From Lentimicrobiaceae bacterium (GTDB taxonomy: Bacteria > Bacteroidota > Bacteroidia > Bacteroidales > F082), in contig SUWV01000011.1 in NCBI GenBank assembly GCA_015061315.1, positions 1 to 64,000 on the forward strand: a stretch of 64,000 nt of DNA, written 5' to 3'. The notes beneath the pieces are model-generated. The model was not told where the DNA came from. It saw nothing but the letters and a program-made list of their open reading frames with translations, and ran no database searches. Both the position numbers and the translations under genes were made by a program. Below are positions 1 through 8,245 of this stretch, in pieces (the first letter of the stretch is position 1; each line of letters opens with the position of its first letter).

Positions 1-331
1 GATCTCCCGTGAGAAGATATTCCACTCCAGACCAAATCATCGTTATCTCTCCGCTGTAATCGCCGTTGAGCGTAAGCGGCATGTTTCCTGTCGGGATACT
101 TTGCTTGTTGTCTAATTCCAAAATAAGTTGCATCGCATTGGTGTTGACAATAATGTAAGTATCGTCGTTTTCGACTTTATTGTAAACAGACGTAATCGGG
201 GAAATAGCGTTACCTAAGGTGATGACATTATCAGGTATGATAACTTCTTCGTAGTCATCGTCATTACAACTTGTGAAAATCAAAGGTAATGATAGGACAA
301 ATAATCCAAATAATAAAAGAGTCTTTTTCAT
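1..331 (-). CDS. Lipoprotein, 5' part (runs off the window)
   Basis: The reading frame is open from an ATG at 331 (minus) to the window edge, giving 110 residues. It begins MKKTLLLFGLF and has a lipobox (IFTSC, Cys22) followed by an acidic NDDDYEE stretch, the usual export signature of Bacteroidota surface lipoproteins. The rest (LGNAISPITSVYNKVENDD) is beta-rich and matches no family I can name. The 3' end is missing, so length and function are unknown. No perfect -7 box is visible upstream. It is transcribed divergently from the Fic gene. Confidence 0.75.
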   Translation of the reverse strand, partial: MKKTLLLFGLFVLSLPLIFTSCNDDDYEEVIIPDNVITLGNAISPITSVYNKVENDDTYIIVNTNAMQLILELDNKQSIPTGNMPLTLNGDYSGEITMIWSGVEYLLTGD

Positions 332-485
332 AGCATTTGTTTTTTTAATTTCGATTGAAAAACAAAGCAATGAAATAAATGTTGGCAACGAATTGTTAAA
401 ATTTCTTTACATTACTTTGCATCTTTAAGAATATAAAACTTCATAATTATTTTGATATTTTCTCCTTTATTTTAGCATTATTTCG

Positions 486-493
486 TAACTTTG
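486..493 (+). promoter_or_regulatory. -7 promoter box for the Fic gene
   Basis: TAACTTTG matches the Bacteroidota -7 consensus TAnnTTTG and lies 36 bases before the Fic start codon. No clear -33 box at the usual spacing. Confidence 0.5.
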
Positions 494-529
494 TAAACCA
501 TTCGCAATATACGCTAACAATATAATCTT

Positions 530-1699
530 ATGAAAAACGGGTATTTGGATTTCGACGAATATATCAGGCAGGGCGAGCCGCAGCAGAAAGAACGTGCTGA
601 GGCATGGCGTGTGGCGATAGGATTGCAGGCTGTCGATGGCTTGAAGACTTCCGAATATCTACATGAGACTGCACGCAGAAACATTGAAGGCGAAATCTCC
701 ATCGATGAGGCGAGAGAGTTGATAAAGACATATTATATCACAAAAACTCATCATGCTCCCGACGATGATGAAAAACAGGAAGCAGATCAGGTTTCCGCAA
801 ATATCACCAAAATACTTTCCTATAGTTCGTTGGACTTCAGTACCAAAGGATACATTGCCTTACATCGAAGAATCTTTGAAGGTGTTTTCAAACATGCTGG
901 TCAAATGCGCAACTATGATATTGCGAAAAAAGAATGGGTGTTGAATGGTGATACCGTGAACTATCTGAATTGGGAAGATTTGCGTAGGGCGTTAGATTAC
1001 GATATTGAACAAGAACGTAACTTTATATATAAAGGTATATCACCAGATAATCTTATATCCCACATCTCTCGTTTTATATCTGGAATTTGGCAGGTACATG
1101 CATTCCGCGAAGGTAATACTCGTACAACAGCAGTATTTGCTATTTTATATTTGAGAGATATTGGATTTGATGTCGCTAACGATATGTTTGCAGAACATTC
1201 ATGGTATTTCCGAAATGCCTTAGTCCGGGCAAATTATCGTAATGCAAGGAAAGGCATAGACTATAGTCCTATATATTTAGAACGTTTCTTCAGAAACTTA
1301 TTATTTGGCGAACAATGGGATTTACGAAATAGATATCTGCATATTTATCCAACAGAAGAGTGGAGCGTACAACCCAATATGTCAATACCCGAACAAGTAC
1401 CCCACAACTACCCCACAACTACCCCACAACTACCGAACAAGTTCAATGCGTATAATTCAAATATTATAAAGTTGGTATCTATAATAGGAAAGCAGGAATT
1501 GTCAGTAAAAGAAATCATGACAAGTATTGGCTTAAAAGACAGGAAAAACATATCGGTACTTTATCTTAATCCAGCTATCCAGGAAGGTTATGTAAGAAGA
1601 CTTTATCCGAATTCTCTTCATCATCCAAAACAAAAGTATCTTTTAAGTGTAAAAGGATTGACATTATATAACGAATTGATAAAAAATAATAACAATTAA
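530..1699 (+). CDS. Fic-domain protein with N-terminal VbhA-like helix region and C-terminal winged helix
   Basis: Fic enzymes usually transfer AMP from ATP to a hydroxyl side chain of a target protein. The core motif is HAFREGNTR at residues 190-198. His190 is the expected general base, and the last Gly of the classical HPFxxGNGR motif is replaced by Thr. A flap-like segment (GQMRNYD) lies near 124-130. Residues 24-70 (AVDGLKTSEYL then NIEGEISIDEA) resemble the VbhA antitoxin fold, so the inhibitor is probably fused to the enzyme. The strict (S/T)xxxE(G/N) motif is not clear; LQAVDG is the best fit. Residues 310-389 look like a winged helix (LSVKEIMTSIGL). The linker near residue 295 is coded by 11-bp tandem repeats. 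The target is unknown. The next gene starts 9 bases downstream. Confidence 0.88.
   Translation: MKNGYLDFDEYIRQGEPQQKERAEAWRVAIGLQAVDGLKTSEYLHETARRNIEGEISIDEARELIKTYYITKTHHAPDDDEKQEADQVSANITKILSYSSLDFSTKGYIALHRRIFEGVFKHAGQMRNYDIAKKEWVLNGDTVNYLNWEDLRRALDYDIEQERNFIYKGISPDNLISHISRFISGIWQVHAFREGNTRTTAVFAILYLRDIGFDVANDMFAEHSWYFRNALVRANYRNARKGIDYSPIYLERFFRNLLFGEQWDLRNRYLHIYPTEEWSVQPNMSIPEQVPHNYPTTTPQLPNKFNAYNSNIIKLVSIIGKQELSVKEIMTSIGLKDRKNISVLYLNPAIQEGYVRRLYPNSLHHPKQKYLLSVKGLTLYNELIKNNNN
1398..1433 (+). repeat. 11-bp tandem repeat inside the Fic gene
   Basis: Three perfect copies of TACCCCACAAC (1398-1430), then the first four bases of a fourth. The unit is not a multiple of three, so gain or loss of one copy shifts the frame before the winged-helix domain. 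Confidence 0.9.
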
Positions 1700-1708
1700 T
1701 ATTTCATC

Positions 1709-2245
1709 ATGGAAAAATTTGAAGATAGACTTAAACAAATATTACTGCAATATTTAAGACAGGAAAATGTTGTGGGCGAGCGTTTCCCTATCTGTCCTGA
1801 CGTTGAAGAAAAATGGCAAGAGCTGTTGCAGGCTTATCTCCCTGACGGCGTGCGCGAGTTTAACGAGTATCCTATGGTGTCGTTGGGCTGGGTCATGTTT
1901 ATCGGCATGGCGATGGCTAAGTTCTGGGACGAAGACTGGGAAGTTTATGGCGCTCTGAACACTTTGTCGTTATACGAAGGGCTTCGTAACAAACGCGGCT
2001 TCGACGAGATGGACGAATATATACTCGAAGATGTGCTTAAATTAGATGAAGAAGGCTGTAAGAAAATGACTGAAACGGTGGCAGAATGTGCTTCTATCAC
2101 AAACACTTTATTGCGTAAGGAAGACGTTGAACCAGGTACCAAAGAAGCCCTGCAAGCTTATTTAGACAGCATACATCAGATGTATCTCATGGGAATGGCA
2201 GTACAACTGAACGCCATGGGATATAAGATGTTGGGGCTTAATTAA
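1709..2245 (+). CDS. Conserved hypothetical protein (178 aa)
   Basis: I recognise this as a conserved Bacteroidales protein of unknown function but cannot give a domain name. It is acidic, soluble-looking and helical, with no signal peptide. Notable segments are CPDVEEKWQELLQAYLPDGV near residue 29, MVSLGWVMFIGMAMAKFWD near residue 55 (probably a buried helix rather than a membrane span) and SIHQMYLMGMAVQLNAMGYK near the C-terminus. It starts 9 bases after the Fic gene, so the two are probably co-transcribed; whether they act together cannot be told. The stop codon abuts a 9-bp tandem repeat. Confidence 0.75.
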   Translation: MEKFEDRLKQILLQYLRQENVVGERFPICPDVEEKWQELLQAYLPDGVREFNEYPMVSLGWVMFIGMAMAKFWDEDWEVYGALNTLSLYEGLRNKRGFDEMDEYILEDVLKLDEEGCKKMTETVAECASITNTLLRKEDVEPGTKEALQAYLDSIHQMYLMGMAVQLNAMGYKMLGLN

Positions 2246-2340
2246 GTCTACAAGTCAACGAGTCAACGAGACAACAAGTAGAGACGTTTCGACGATACTG
2301 ATGAAAATAAACAATATATCGTTGAAGCGTCTTGAAATGT
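2245..2340 (+). repeat. AGTCAACGA tandem repeat followed by a GTAGAGACG hairpin element
   Basis: Degenerate 9-bp units (AGTCTACAA, AGTCAACG, AGTCAACGA) follow the stop codon of the 1709 gene. A hairpin follows: AGACGTTTCGACGATA (2282-2297) pairs with TATCGTTGAAGCGTCT (2317-2332), with loop text CTGATGAAAATAAACAA. The same hairpin design recurs near 56.2 kb. Confidence 0.8.
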
Positions 2341-2398
2341 CGCCGAGATAACGATGTAATTTGGGCGTCTTAGTAAGTCCTAAATTAAATCACAAAGT

Positions 2399-2995
2399 TC
2401 AAAACAGTTTCAGCTGTATTGTCATATTGAAGGTCATTCGATGAAGTGGCGTGGTGCCGTGTTCCGCGACAGCGTTTTTATGTTCTAATGTAGGGTAGCC
2501 TTTGTTTTTCTTCCAGTTATACATCGGATATTGTAAATCATATTCTTCCATCATGGCGTCACGAGTGGTCTTTGCCAAGATAGATGCTGCTGCTATAGCC
2601 TGATATTTTGCATCGCCACCTACAATACACTGATGTTTTATATCTTTATAAGGATTGAAACGATTGCCGTCTATCAACAGAAATTCTGGCTTTATAGCAA
2701 GCTGCTCGATGGCACGGTGCATAGCAAGAAAAGATGCGTTTAAGATATTTATCTCGTCAATTTCCTTGTTATCGACTATGCCAATACCGTAAGCAAGAGC
2801 TTCCTGCAAGATGACTTCACGCAGTTTCTTACGTTGTTTCTCAGTGAGTTTCTTGGAATCGTTAAGCAATGGATAGTCTTTGTTTCTATCTAAAATAACA
2901 GCTGCTGCAACCACAGGGCCTGCTAAACATCCGCGCCCCGCTTCGTCACAGCCTGCTTCCGTCAAGGCTTCTGTATAATGTGAAATCAAACTCAT
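2399..2995 (-). CDS. rnhB: Ribonuclease HII
   Basis: RNase HII cuts the RNA strand of RNA-DNA hybrids and starts removal of single ribonucleotides from DNA. The 198 residues are normal for the family. The catalytic acids are in GCDEAGRG (Asp17, Glu18), LLIDGN (Asp109) and KTTRDA (Asp146). NDSKKL near residue 45 is also typical. The ATG overlaps the stop of the upstream membrane-protein gene (ATGA), so translation is probably coupled. It is the last gene of the purD-membrane protein-rnhB run. Confidence 0.97.
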   Translation of the reverse strand: MSLISHYTEALTEAGCDEAGRGCLAGPVVAAAVILDRNKDYPLLNDSKKLTEKQRKKLREVILQEALAYGIGIVDNKEIDEINILNASFLAMHRAIEQLAIKPEFLLIDGNRFNPYKDIKHQCIVGGDAKYQAIAAASILAKTTRDAMMEEYDLQYPMYNWKKNKGYPTLEHKNAVAEHGTTPLHRMTFNMTIQLKLF

Positions 2996-3981
2996 ATCTC
3001 AATGCCAAATAATGGTAAATACTGATTGACAATTATTATCAATGTCATGATGATAGTTATGATATTTGCTAATCTCGTTTTCTTAATATCTGATAACATC
3101 ATAGAAAGGAAGAAGGCGAACATCATAAATATCAAGCTGTTATTCATCAAAGGCATGTGCATGAAAAACATGACAATGGCACATATCGTCAAGACTGTAG
3201 CCACTCCTACCCTCTTCCGAATGTTACTTCCTTTGTCGGATGCCTTATTGCTCAACGTTCTCGTAAATGCTATCAAAAATAAAACACTGAAAATTATTAA
3301 CAATATCTTATCGCTTTCTTTTAAATCATAATGAAAAGCGATATTTCTGAAGTAATGCGAATATGAGTCTATCAATACGTTTATGTCACCAAAGAGAAAT
3401 ACTATTCCCACAAAAAGTGCATTTATCAGTAAAAATCCTGTTATAGGTATCATCAAATATCTTATCTCTCTGAAACCTAATATCATGAACGACAGTATGA
3501 CCCATAACATCAGGAAGACGGAAGGATAATAGAACAGCGATGCTATCGCTATAAAATATCCTATGTTCATCATATAGTTCTCAGGATTTTCAGTCTGATA
3601 GATAAGGAATAAGGTGTGCATCGCCATCAAGATGAAGGGGCAGGCGAAAAGGAAAGGATAACATGAATGTAGCTGTGGCACGCAGCACATCATGAGTACG
3701 AAGACGAATGCTCCTATGGTGTTGTTCTTCTGTACCAATCGGTTGGCTGAAAGTACCGAGTTAAAGAAGAATACGCCGAAGAGATATACTACAAATGCTA
3801 TGATGTTGAGTAATATCGGCGAGAAATCGAATATTGATATTATTATATTATATAAAGGTGTTGTGTGCTCGCCTGGTATGAATGCCGACTTTGTGATGAA
3901 TGCCGGCATCCATAATACAAGTGCCATCAAAACGACAGCGACTTGCTGCGAGATATAACTATGCTTAAAAAAATTTAACAT
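2992..3981 (-). CDS. Polytopic inner-membrane protein, DUF6427-like
   Basis: 329 residues with about eight to ten hydrophobic segments and no soluble domain; it starts [20 protein letters not shown] and has no cleavable signal. It resembles Bacteroidota membrane proteins annotated as DUF6427, whose function is not known to me. It lies tightly between purD (1 base upstream) and rnhB (4-base overlap), so it is transcribed with them. Such linkage is often conserved, but here it gives no clue to function. Confidence 0.7.
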   Translation of the reverse strand: MLNFFKHSYISQQVAVVLMALVLWMPAFITKSAFIPGEHTTPLYNIIISIFDFSPILLNIIAFVVYLFGVFFFNSVLSANRLVQKNNTIGAFVFVLMMCCVPQLHSCYPFLFACPFILMAMHTLFLIYQTENPENYMMNIGYFIAIASLFYYPSVFLMLWVILSFMILGFREIRYLMIPITGFLLINALFVGIVFLFGDINVLIDSYSHYFRNIAFHYDLKESDKILLIIFSVLFLIAFTRTLSNKASDKGSNIRKRVGVATVLTICAIVMFFMHMPLMNNSLIFMMFAFFLSMMLSDIKKTRLANIITIIMTLIIIVNQYLPLFGIEI

Positions 3982-3982
3982 C

Positions 3983-5266
3983 TTAGAATTTCATAAGATC
4001 TAAACCAATGTCGTGACGATAGTTGACACCTTCAAACTTTATTTTCTCAACATTTTGGTAAGCCTTGTTACGAGCTTCTTCTATGTCTTTTCCGTGAGCT
4101 GTCACCGCGATGACGCGTCCGCCTGATGTCACGATCTCGCCTTTATCGTTGAGTTTCGTTCCAGCATGAGCTATGATACAATCTTCTGTGAGTTCATCGA
4201 AGCCTGTCATCACCATGCCTTTCTTATAATCTTCTGGATAGCCGCCTGATACTAACATCACTGTCACAGAAGTATTTGGCGATGTCTTATAATCCACTTC
4301 GTTGAGTCTGCCTTGAGCGCAGGCATCGAGTAATTCTAACAAGTCGGAGTCGATGCGTGTCATGACGCCTTCTGTCTCAGGGTCGCCCATTCTCACATTA
4401 TATTCAATGACGTATGGGTCGCCATCGACGTTCATCAAGCCAATGAAGATAAATCCTTTATAGTCGATCTTTTCTTCTTTAAGTCCTTGAATTGTAGGTT
4501 TTATGATTCTTTCTTCTACCTTATTGACGAAGTCTTTTGTCACGAAAGGAACAGGAGAAACAGCGCCCATGCCGCCTGTGTTAAGACCTGTGTCGCCATC
4601 GCCTATACGTTTATAATCTTTAGCTTCTGGAAGCACTACATAATGCTCGCCGTCGGTCAGCACGAACATAGAGACCTCAATGCCTTTCAAGAAAGTCTCG
4701 ATGACGACTTTTGCTGATGCAGAACCGAACTTGCCAGAGAGCATGTCTTTCAACTCGTTCTGAGCTTCTTCCAACGATTCGATGATGAGAACGCCTTTGC
4801 CAGCTGCTAGACCATCGGCTTTGAGTACGTAAGGAGCTTTCTGTGTCTCGAGATATTTCAATCCTTCTTCGAGATTAGATGAAGTCACTGTGAAACAAGA
4901 AGCTGTCGGGACATTATATTTCTCCATGAATGACTTAGCGAAAGCCTTGCTGCCTTCGAGCTGTGCGCCTTTCTTGTCAGGACCGATAATCTTAATATTT
5001 TTTAACTCATCATCATTTTTAAAGAAATCGACGATGCCGTCAACGAGCGGCTGCTCAGGACCGACAACGACCATCTCGATATTGAGTTTCAAGACTGTAT
5101 CTTTTACAATATTAAAATCAGCGATATTGATATTTATATTTTCGCCAATAGCATCTGTGCCAGCATTACCTGGAGCGATGTAGATTTTATTAACAGATTT
5201 ACTTTGCGCGATCTTCCATGCCAAAGCATATTCGCGACCACCGGAACCTAATACTAATACGTTCAT
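3983..5266 (-). CDS. purD: Phosphoribosylamine-glycine ligase (GAR synthetase)
   Basis: It joins phosphoribosylamine to glycine with ATP, the second step of de novo purine synthesis, in the cytosol. The protein opens MNVLVLGSGGREYALAWK, the PurD N-domain signature. The ATP-grasp domain shows KADGLAAGKGVLI near 150 and the PurD motif NTGGMGAVSP near 230. The metal-binding region is VIEYNVRMGDPETE near 288. The 427-residue length is normal. Other purine genes are not in the window. The intergenic gap to the upstream glycosyltransferase is almost wholly 9-bp tandem repeats. Confidence 0.97.
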   Translation of the reverse strand: MNVLVLGSGGREYALAWKIAQSKSVNKIYIAPGNAGTDAIGENININIADFNIVKDTVLKLNIEMVVVGPEQPLVDGIVDFFKNDDELKNIKIIGPDKKGAQLEGSKAFAKSFMEKYNVPTASCFTVTSSNLEEGLKYLETQKAPYVLKADGLAAGKGVLIIESLEEAQNELKDMLSGKFGSASAKVVIETFLKGIEVSMFVLTDGEHYVVLPEAKDYKRIGDGDTGLNTGGMGAVSPVPFVTKDFVNKVEERIIKPTIQGLKEEKIDYKGFIFIGLMNVDGDPYVIEYNVRMGDPETEGVMTRIDSDLLELLDACAQGRLNEVDYKTSPNTSVTVMLVSGGYPEDYKKGMVMTGFDELTEDCIIAHAGTKLNDKGEIVTSGGRVIAVTAHGKDIEEARNKAYQNVEKIKFEGVNYRHDIGLDLMKF

Positions 5267-5278
5267 GTTTCTATTTTT

Positions 5279-5314
5279 AAAGTCAACGAGTCAACAAGTC
5301 AACAAGTCAACGAG
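5279..5314 (+). repeat. AGTCAACRA tandem repeat
   Basis: Four near-perfect 9-bp units (AGTCAACGA, AGTCAACAA). They overlap the 3' end of the glycosyltransferase gene, so its last residues SLTC and its stop codon are repeat-encoded on the minus strand. Confidence 0.9.
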
Positions 5315-6438
5315 TTTATAATTCTTTGTGTCTCTATTACTTTCCACCATTTTTCTGCGGCTTTATCCCACGAGAAGTCTTCTCTTCTTCTCCTGCCCTT
5401 CTCTATCAGTTCATTACGCACTTCCTCATCTAATATTTTTTCCATAGCATCGGCTATTGACTCAACGCTGAAAGGATCTACGAGCAGCGCGGCATCGGCA
5501 GCTACCTCCGGCATTGATGTCACATTGGAAGTGATGACAGGAGTGTCGCACTTGAAAGCCTCTACGATAGGAATACCAAATCCTTCAAAATAAGACACAT
5601 AAACCGATGCTAATGCAGCAGCTGTGACAAAACGCAAATCCTCTGCCGATAATCTTCCAACAAAAATCACATCTTCTTTATGTGTCATTGCATCGTAAGC
5701 GTTCTTAATCGGCTCAGTCCACCATTTCTTATTACCGACAATGACGAGCTTAATGTCGTTATCGTTTTTCTTCTTAAACAAATCGAAAGCAGTGAAAAGT
5801 CGAGCGAGGTTCTTACGCGGATGCAAGGAGCCTACAAACATAAAATAAGGCTTGCCTTCAGAATATTGATTTCTAATATTTATCTTAACGTCTTCACTTA
5901 TAGGAGAAAAAATCTCGTTAGCTCCGTTATAAGCCACCTCAATCTTATCCGAATTTATGCCGTAACATTCACAGATGTCTTTCTTTGAAAACTCAGAAAC
6001 CGTGATGATACGGTCGGCTTTCTTTGCATATTTCGGAAAATATTTCTTGTAATGCCAGAGATGAATCTTAGGAAAATCCTGAGGGAAATGTTCAAAGTTA
6101 AGATCGTGAAATACAGCTATCTGTTTGGTCTTACTTCTCAGACTTAAATATCCGTCAGTTGAAAGATATAAATCAGGTTTTAACTTACGAAGGAAACGCG
6201 CCACTGCGAACTCGAAGAATGCTATATATAAAAAAGGATGACGAGCCTGCGGGAAAAGCACCACTGGCTTGACATTGTCGGCGAAGATAAATCTCTCATC
6301 GGGTTTCCTGTCGAAGATGAAATAAAACTCCACCTCAGGATGCGACTTCACCATGCGGCGCAGACATTCATAAGCCACCCAGCCGATGCCTTCCAACTTA
6401 TCTTTAAGCAACAATCGTGTATTAACCGCAATCTTCAT
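5299..6438 (-). CDS. GT4-type glycosyltransferase
   Basis: A retaining, GT-B fold glycosyltransferase of the WbaZ/mannosyltransferase type, which would transfer a nucleotide-activated sugar to a lipid-linked or surface glycan at the cytosolic membrane face. Signatures: the N-terminal loop NTRLLLKDKLEGIGWVAYE, FVGSLHPRKNLARLF in the C-domain and the donor-site motif EGFGIPIVEAF (E-x7-E). I place the start at 6438 (MKIAVNTRLL), not the longer ORF start at 6465, because those extra codons lie in an intergenic repeat. The C-terminus SLTC and stop come from that kind of repeat too. Sugar specificity is unknown. It may read through into purD. Confidence 0.88.
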   Translation of the reverse strand: MKIAVNTRLLLKDKLEGIGWVAYECLRRMVKSHPEVEFYFIFDRKPDERFIFADNVKPVVLFPQARHPFLYIAFFEFAVARFLRKLKPDLYLSTDGYLSLRSKTKQIAVFHDLNFEHFPQDFPKIHLWHYKKYFPKYAKKADRIITVSEFSKKDICECYGINSDKIEVAYNGANEIFSPISEDVKINIRNQYSEGKPYFMFVGSLHPRKNLARLFTAFDLFKKKNDNDIKLVIVGNKKWWTEPIKNAYDAMTHKEDVIFVGRLSAEDLRFVTAAALASVYVSYFEGFGIPIVEAFKCDTPVITSNVTSMPEVAADAALLVDPFSVESIADAMEKILDEEVRNELIEKGRRRREDFSWDKAAEKWWKVIETQRIINSLTC

Positions 6439-6441
6439 TTT

Positions 6442-6503
6442 TAAGTCAATAAGTCTATAAGTCAACGAGACAATAAGTTGTTAATTGTTAATTGTTAATT
6501 CCC
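6442..6503 (+). repeat. Mixed AGTCAACRA and AATTGTTA tandem repeats
   Basis: Degenerate 9-bp AGTCAATAA/AGTCTATAA/AGTCAACGA units run into TTGTTAATTGTTAATTGTTA copies. The latter reach into the 3' end of the PNGase F-like gene and supply its stop codon. Confidence 0.85.
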
Positions 6504-8179
6504 AACAAAATCCCCGACACCATCCAGTGGTTGAAGCTGCTTCCTACATCTTCGCCTTGTGGTATTGCTATCGTGATAGTATGTTTTCCTGGTTTTAAGA
6601 ATGACAGGTCGAAATATACAGGTTGCGTTGCTGTTCCAGGACACCAGCCTGAACGTGATAAATCTGAAGACGATGTCCCGTTCCAGAAGTTGCCTGATGC
6701 TGGATTATATTCTCTGTAAGTAGCGCAGTCGCAACGCCATGGAGTGTGAGTGAATACTTTCTCACCGTCGATGATGATAGTGTTTTCCTTAGGGTTGAAC
6801 TCATCGCCGCCGCCCCAGCCGCCGTGACCTGTGCTGATATATCTGAGTCTTAAATCGCTGACATTCTCTGGCACTTCAAATTCTACGGTGAGGCTGTCGG
6901 TCTTAAACATTCTGCCATAATGCTGACCCGCCATTTCCAACACGTTACATGTGTTGAACAAAGGCAAAGTCCAGTCGTCGTTCTGACTTAAATCCCAAGA
7001 ATAATCGCTTGGATATGCAACTACATCTAAACTAAGCTTATGTCCGCCGCCATCATAATTACCGATGAAGGCTCCAATAAGTACGTCGCCACGAAGATGC
7101 TTGCTCACATCGGTGACATCTTGTTTGTAATACGCCACGTCATGCCATTCCAATCCGTCGATATAAACAGCATTGTTATAATGATTTACGCCGAATGGAG
7201 TGAAGAAACGCATCAGTTCGACCACAGGAAGGAAGTCGTCTTCCAACTTGATAGCTCTGTATGTGATGTCTCTTCTGTCGGTATACGAATGAAGCAGCTG
7301 AATGCTATCAATCAAAGCGTCTTTTAAACTTAATTCTCTTTCGGTAGGAATGACGAATATAGAACCAGAACGGTCGTAAGCATCGCCATTAGATTGTTGT
7401 TCCACTTCGATGAAATATGAATAATGTTCAGGAAGATTTTGTAAGTTAATTTTCTTTAAGATCAATGTTCCGTATGCAAAACGAATTACGCTGTCGTAAG
7501 GAATCTCGCCTTGGAATTTCTCTATCTCAGTGAAGTTAATTTGTTCTTCATCAAAGACAGGCACTCTGATTATCAGTTTCTCTTTAGAAATTTTGTCGAT
7601 GTCTTTAGCTGAGACACGAGTTCCGAGATTGTCGGGTATGATTTCATTTTTCAGTTTTCTGTCTTTCTTAATATTTTTTAACTCGAAGACTCTGTTTCCG
7701 TTGATGAGCTGTTTTATCATCACTCCGTTTAATGCGCCACGACTTACACTTGGTGTTGCATTATATCCGAGAGTCTCTGTCATCCACACCTCGATGGTAT
7801 TGGAATTGATGCTAGTACGATATTTCTTGCATTCATATCCATTCATCATCTCCTCGCCTTCTTCGGTGAAAGTCACATTGTTGTTTTTCAGAGGGAAAGA
7901 ACAGAAATATTCATCGCCATCGGAATAAGACATTTGGAAGAAAGCAGAGTCTTGCGAATAATCTACGTATGTTATATCGGTAGAGATTCCAGGAATAAGC
8001 TGACCATCGAACTCGTTAATATCTTGTATCTTCAGCTGATTTCCAGAGCGTTTCACTTCCACGAAAGTAGTATCGCCATCGGTAGAACCTAAAACGTACA
8101 TTTGATATACAAGACGCTGCTGTGCATTAGCAGTCAATAAAAATGTTGTAAATAACAGTGATAATATAAGTTTTCTCAT
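6488..8179 (-). CDS. PNGase F-like peptide-N-glycosidase with extra N-terminal domain
   Basis: PNGase F hydrolyses the amide bond between asparagine and the first GlcNAc of N-glycans. The C-terminal 330 residues carry the two jelly-roll domains. GHGGWGGGDEF (451-461) holds the likely catalytic Glu460, followed by TPWRCDCATYREYNPASGNF and SRSGWCPG, strong signatures of this family. A signal peptide (LLFTTFLLTANAQ) predicts export. Residues 20-190 form an additional domain rich in beta strands, with EMMNGYECKKYRT and VWMTETLGY, reminiscent of GLPGLI/DUF4412 repeats. The stop codon lies in an AATTAAC tandem repeat. Its own -7 box lies just upstream. Neighbouring genes encode other host-glycan enzymes. 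Confidence 0.9.
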   Translation of the reverse strand: MRKLILSLLFTTFLLTANAQQRLVYQMYVLGSTDGDTTFVEVKRSGNQLKIQDINEFDGQLIPGISTDITYVDYSQDSAFFQMSYSDGDEYFCSFPLKNNNVTFTEEGEEMMNGYECKKYRTSINSNTIEVWMTETLGYNATPSVSRGALNGVMIKQLINGNRVFELKNIKKDRKLKNEIIPDNLGTRVSAKDIDKISKEKLIIRVPVFDEEQINFTEIEKFQGEIPYDSVIRFAYGTLILKKINLQNLPEHYSYFIEVEQQSNGDAYDRSGSIFVIPTERELSLKDALIDSIQLLHSYTDRRDITYRAIKLEDDFLPVVELMRFFTPFGVNHYNNAVYIDGLEWHDVAYYKQDVTDVSKHLRGDVLIGAFIGNYDGGGHKLSLDVVAYPSDYSWDLSQNDDWTLPLFNTCNVLEMAGQHYGRMFKTDSLTVEFEVPENVSDLRLRYISTGHGGWGGGDEFNPKENTIIIDGEKVFTHTPWRCDCATYREYNPASGNFWNGTSSSDLSRSGWCPGTATQPVYFDLSFLKPGKHTITIAIPQGEDVGSSFNHWMVSGILLGINN

Positions 8180-8195
8180 GAATGATATTTTTTTG

Positions 8196-8203
8196 CAAAT
8201 TTA
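8196..8203 (-). promoter_or_regulatory. -7 promoter box for the PNGase F-like gene
   Basis: Minus-strand TAAATTTG fits TAnnTTTG and lies 17 bases before the start codon, so the leader would be very short. Confidence 0.5.
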
Positions 8204-8245
8204 AATATTTTTATCTTAAAGCAAGTTCGTTCTATGATTATAAAA

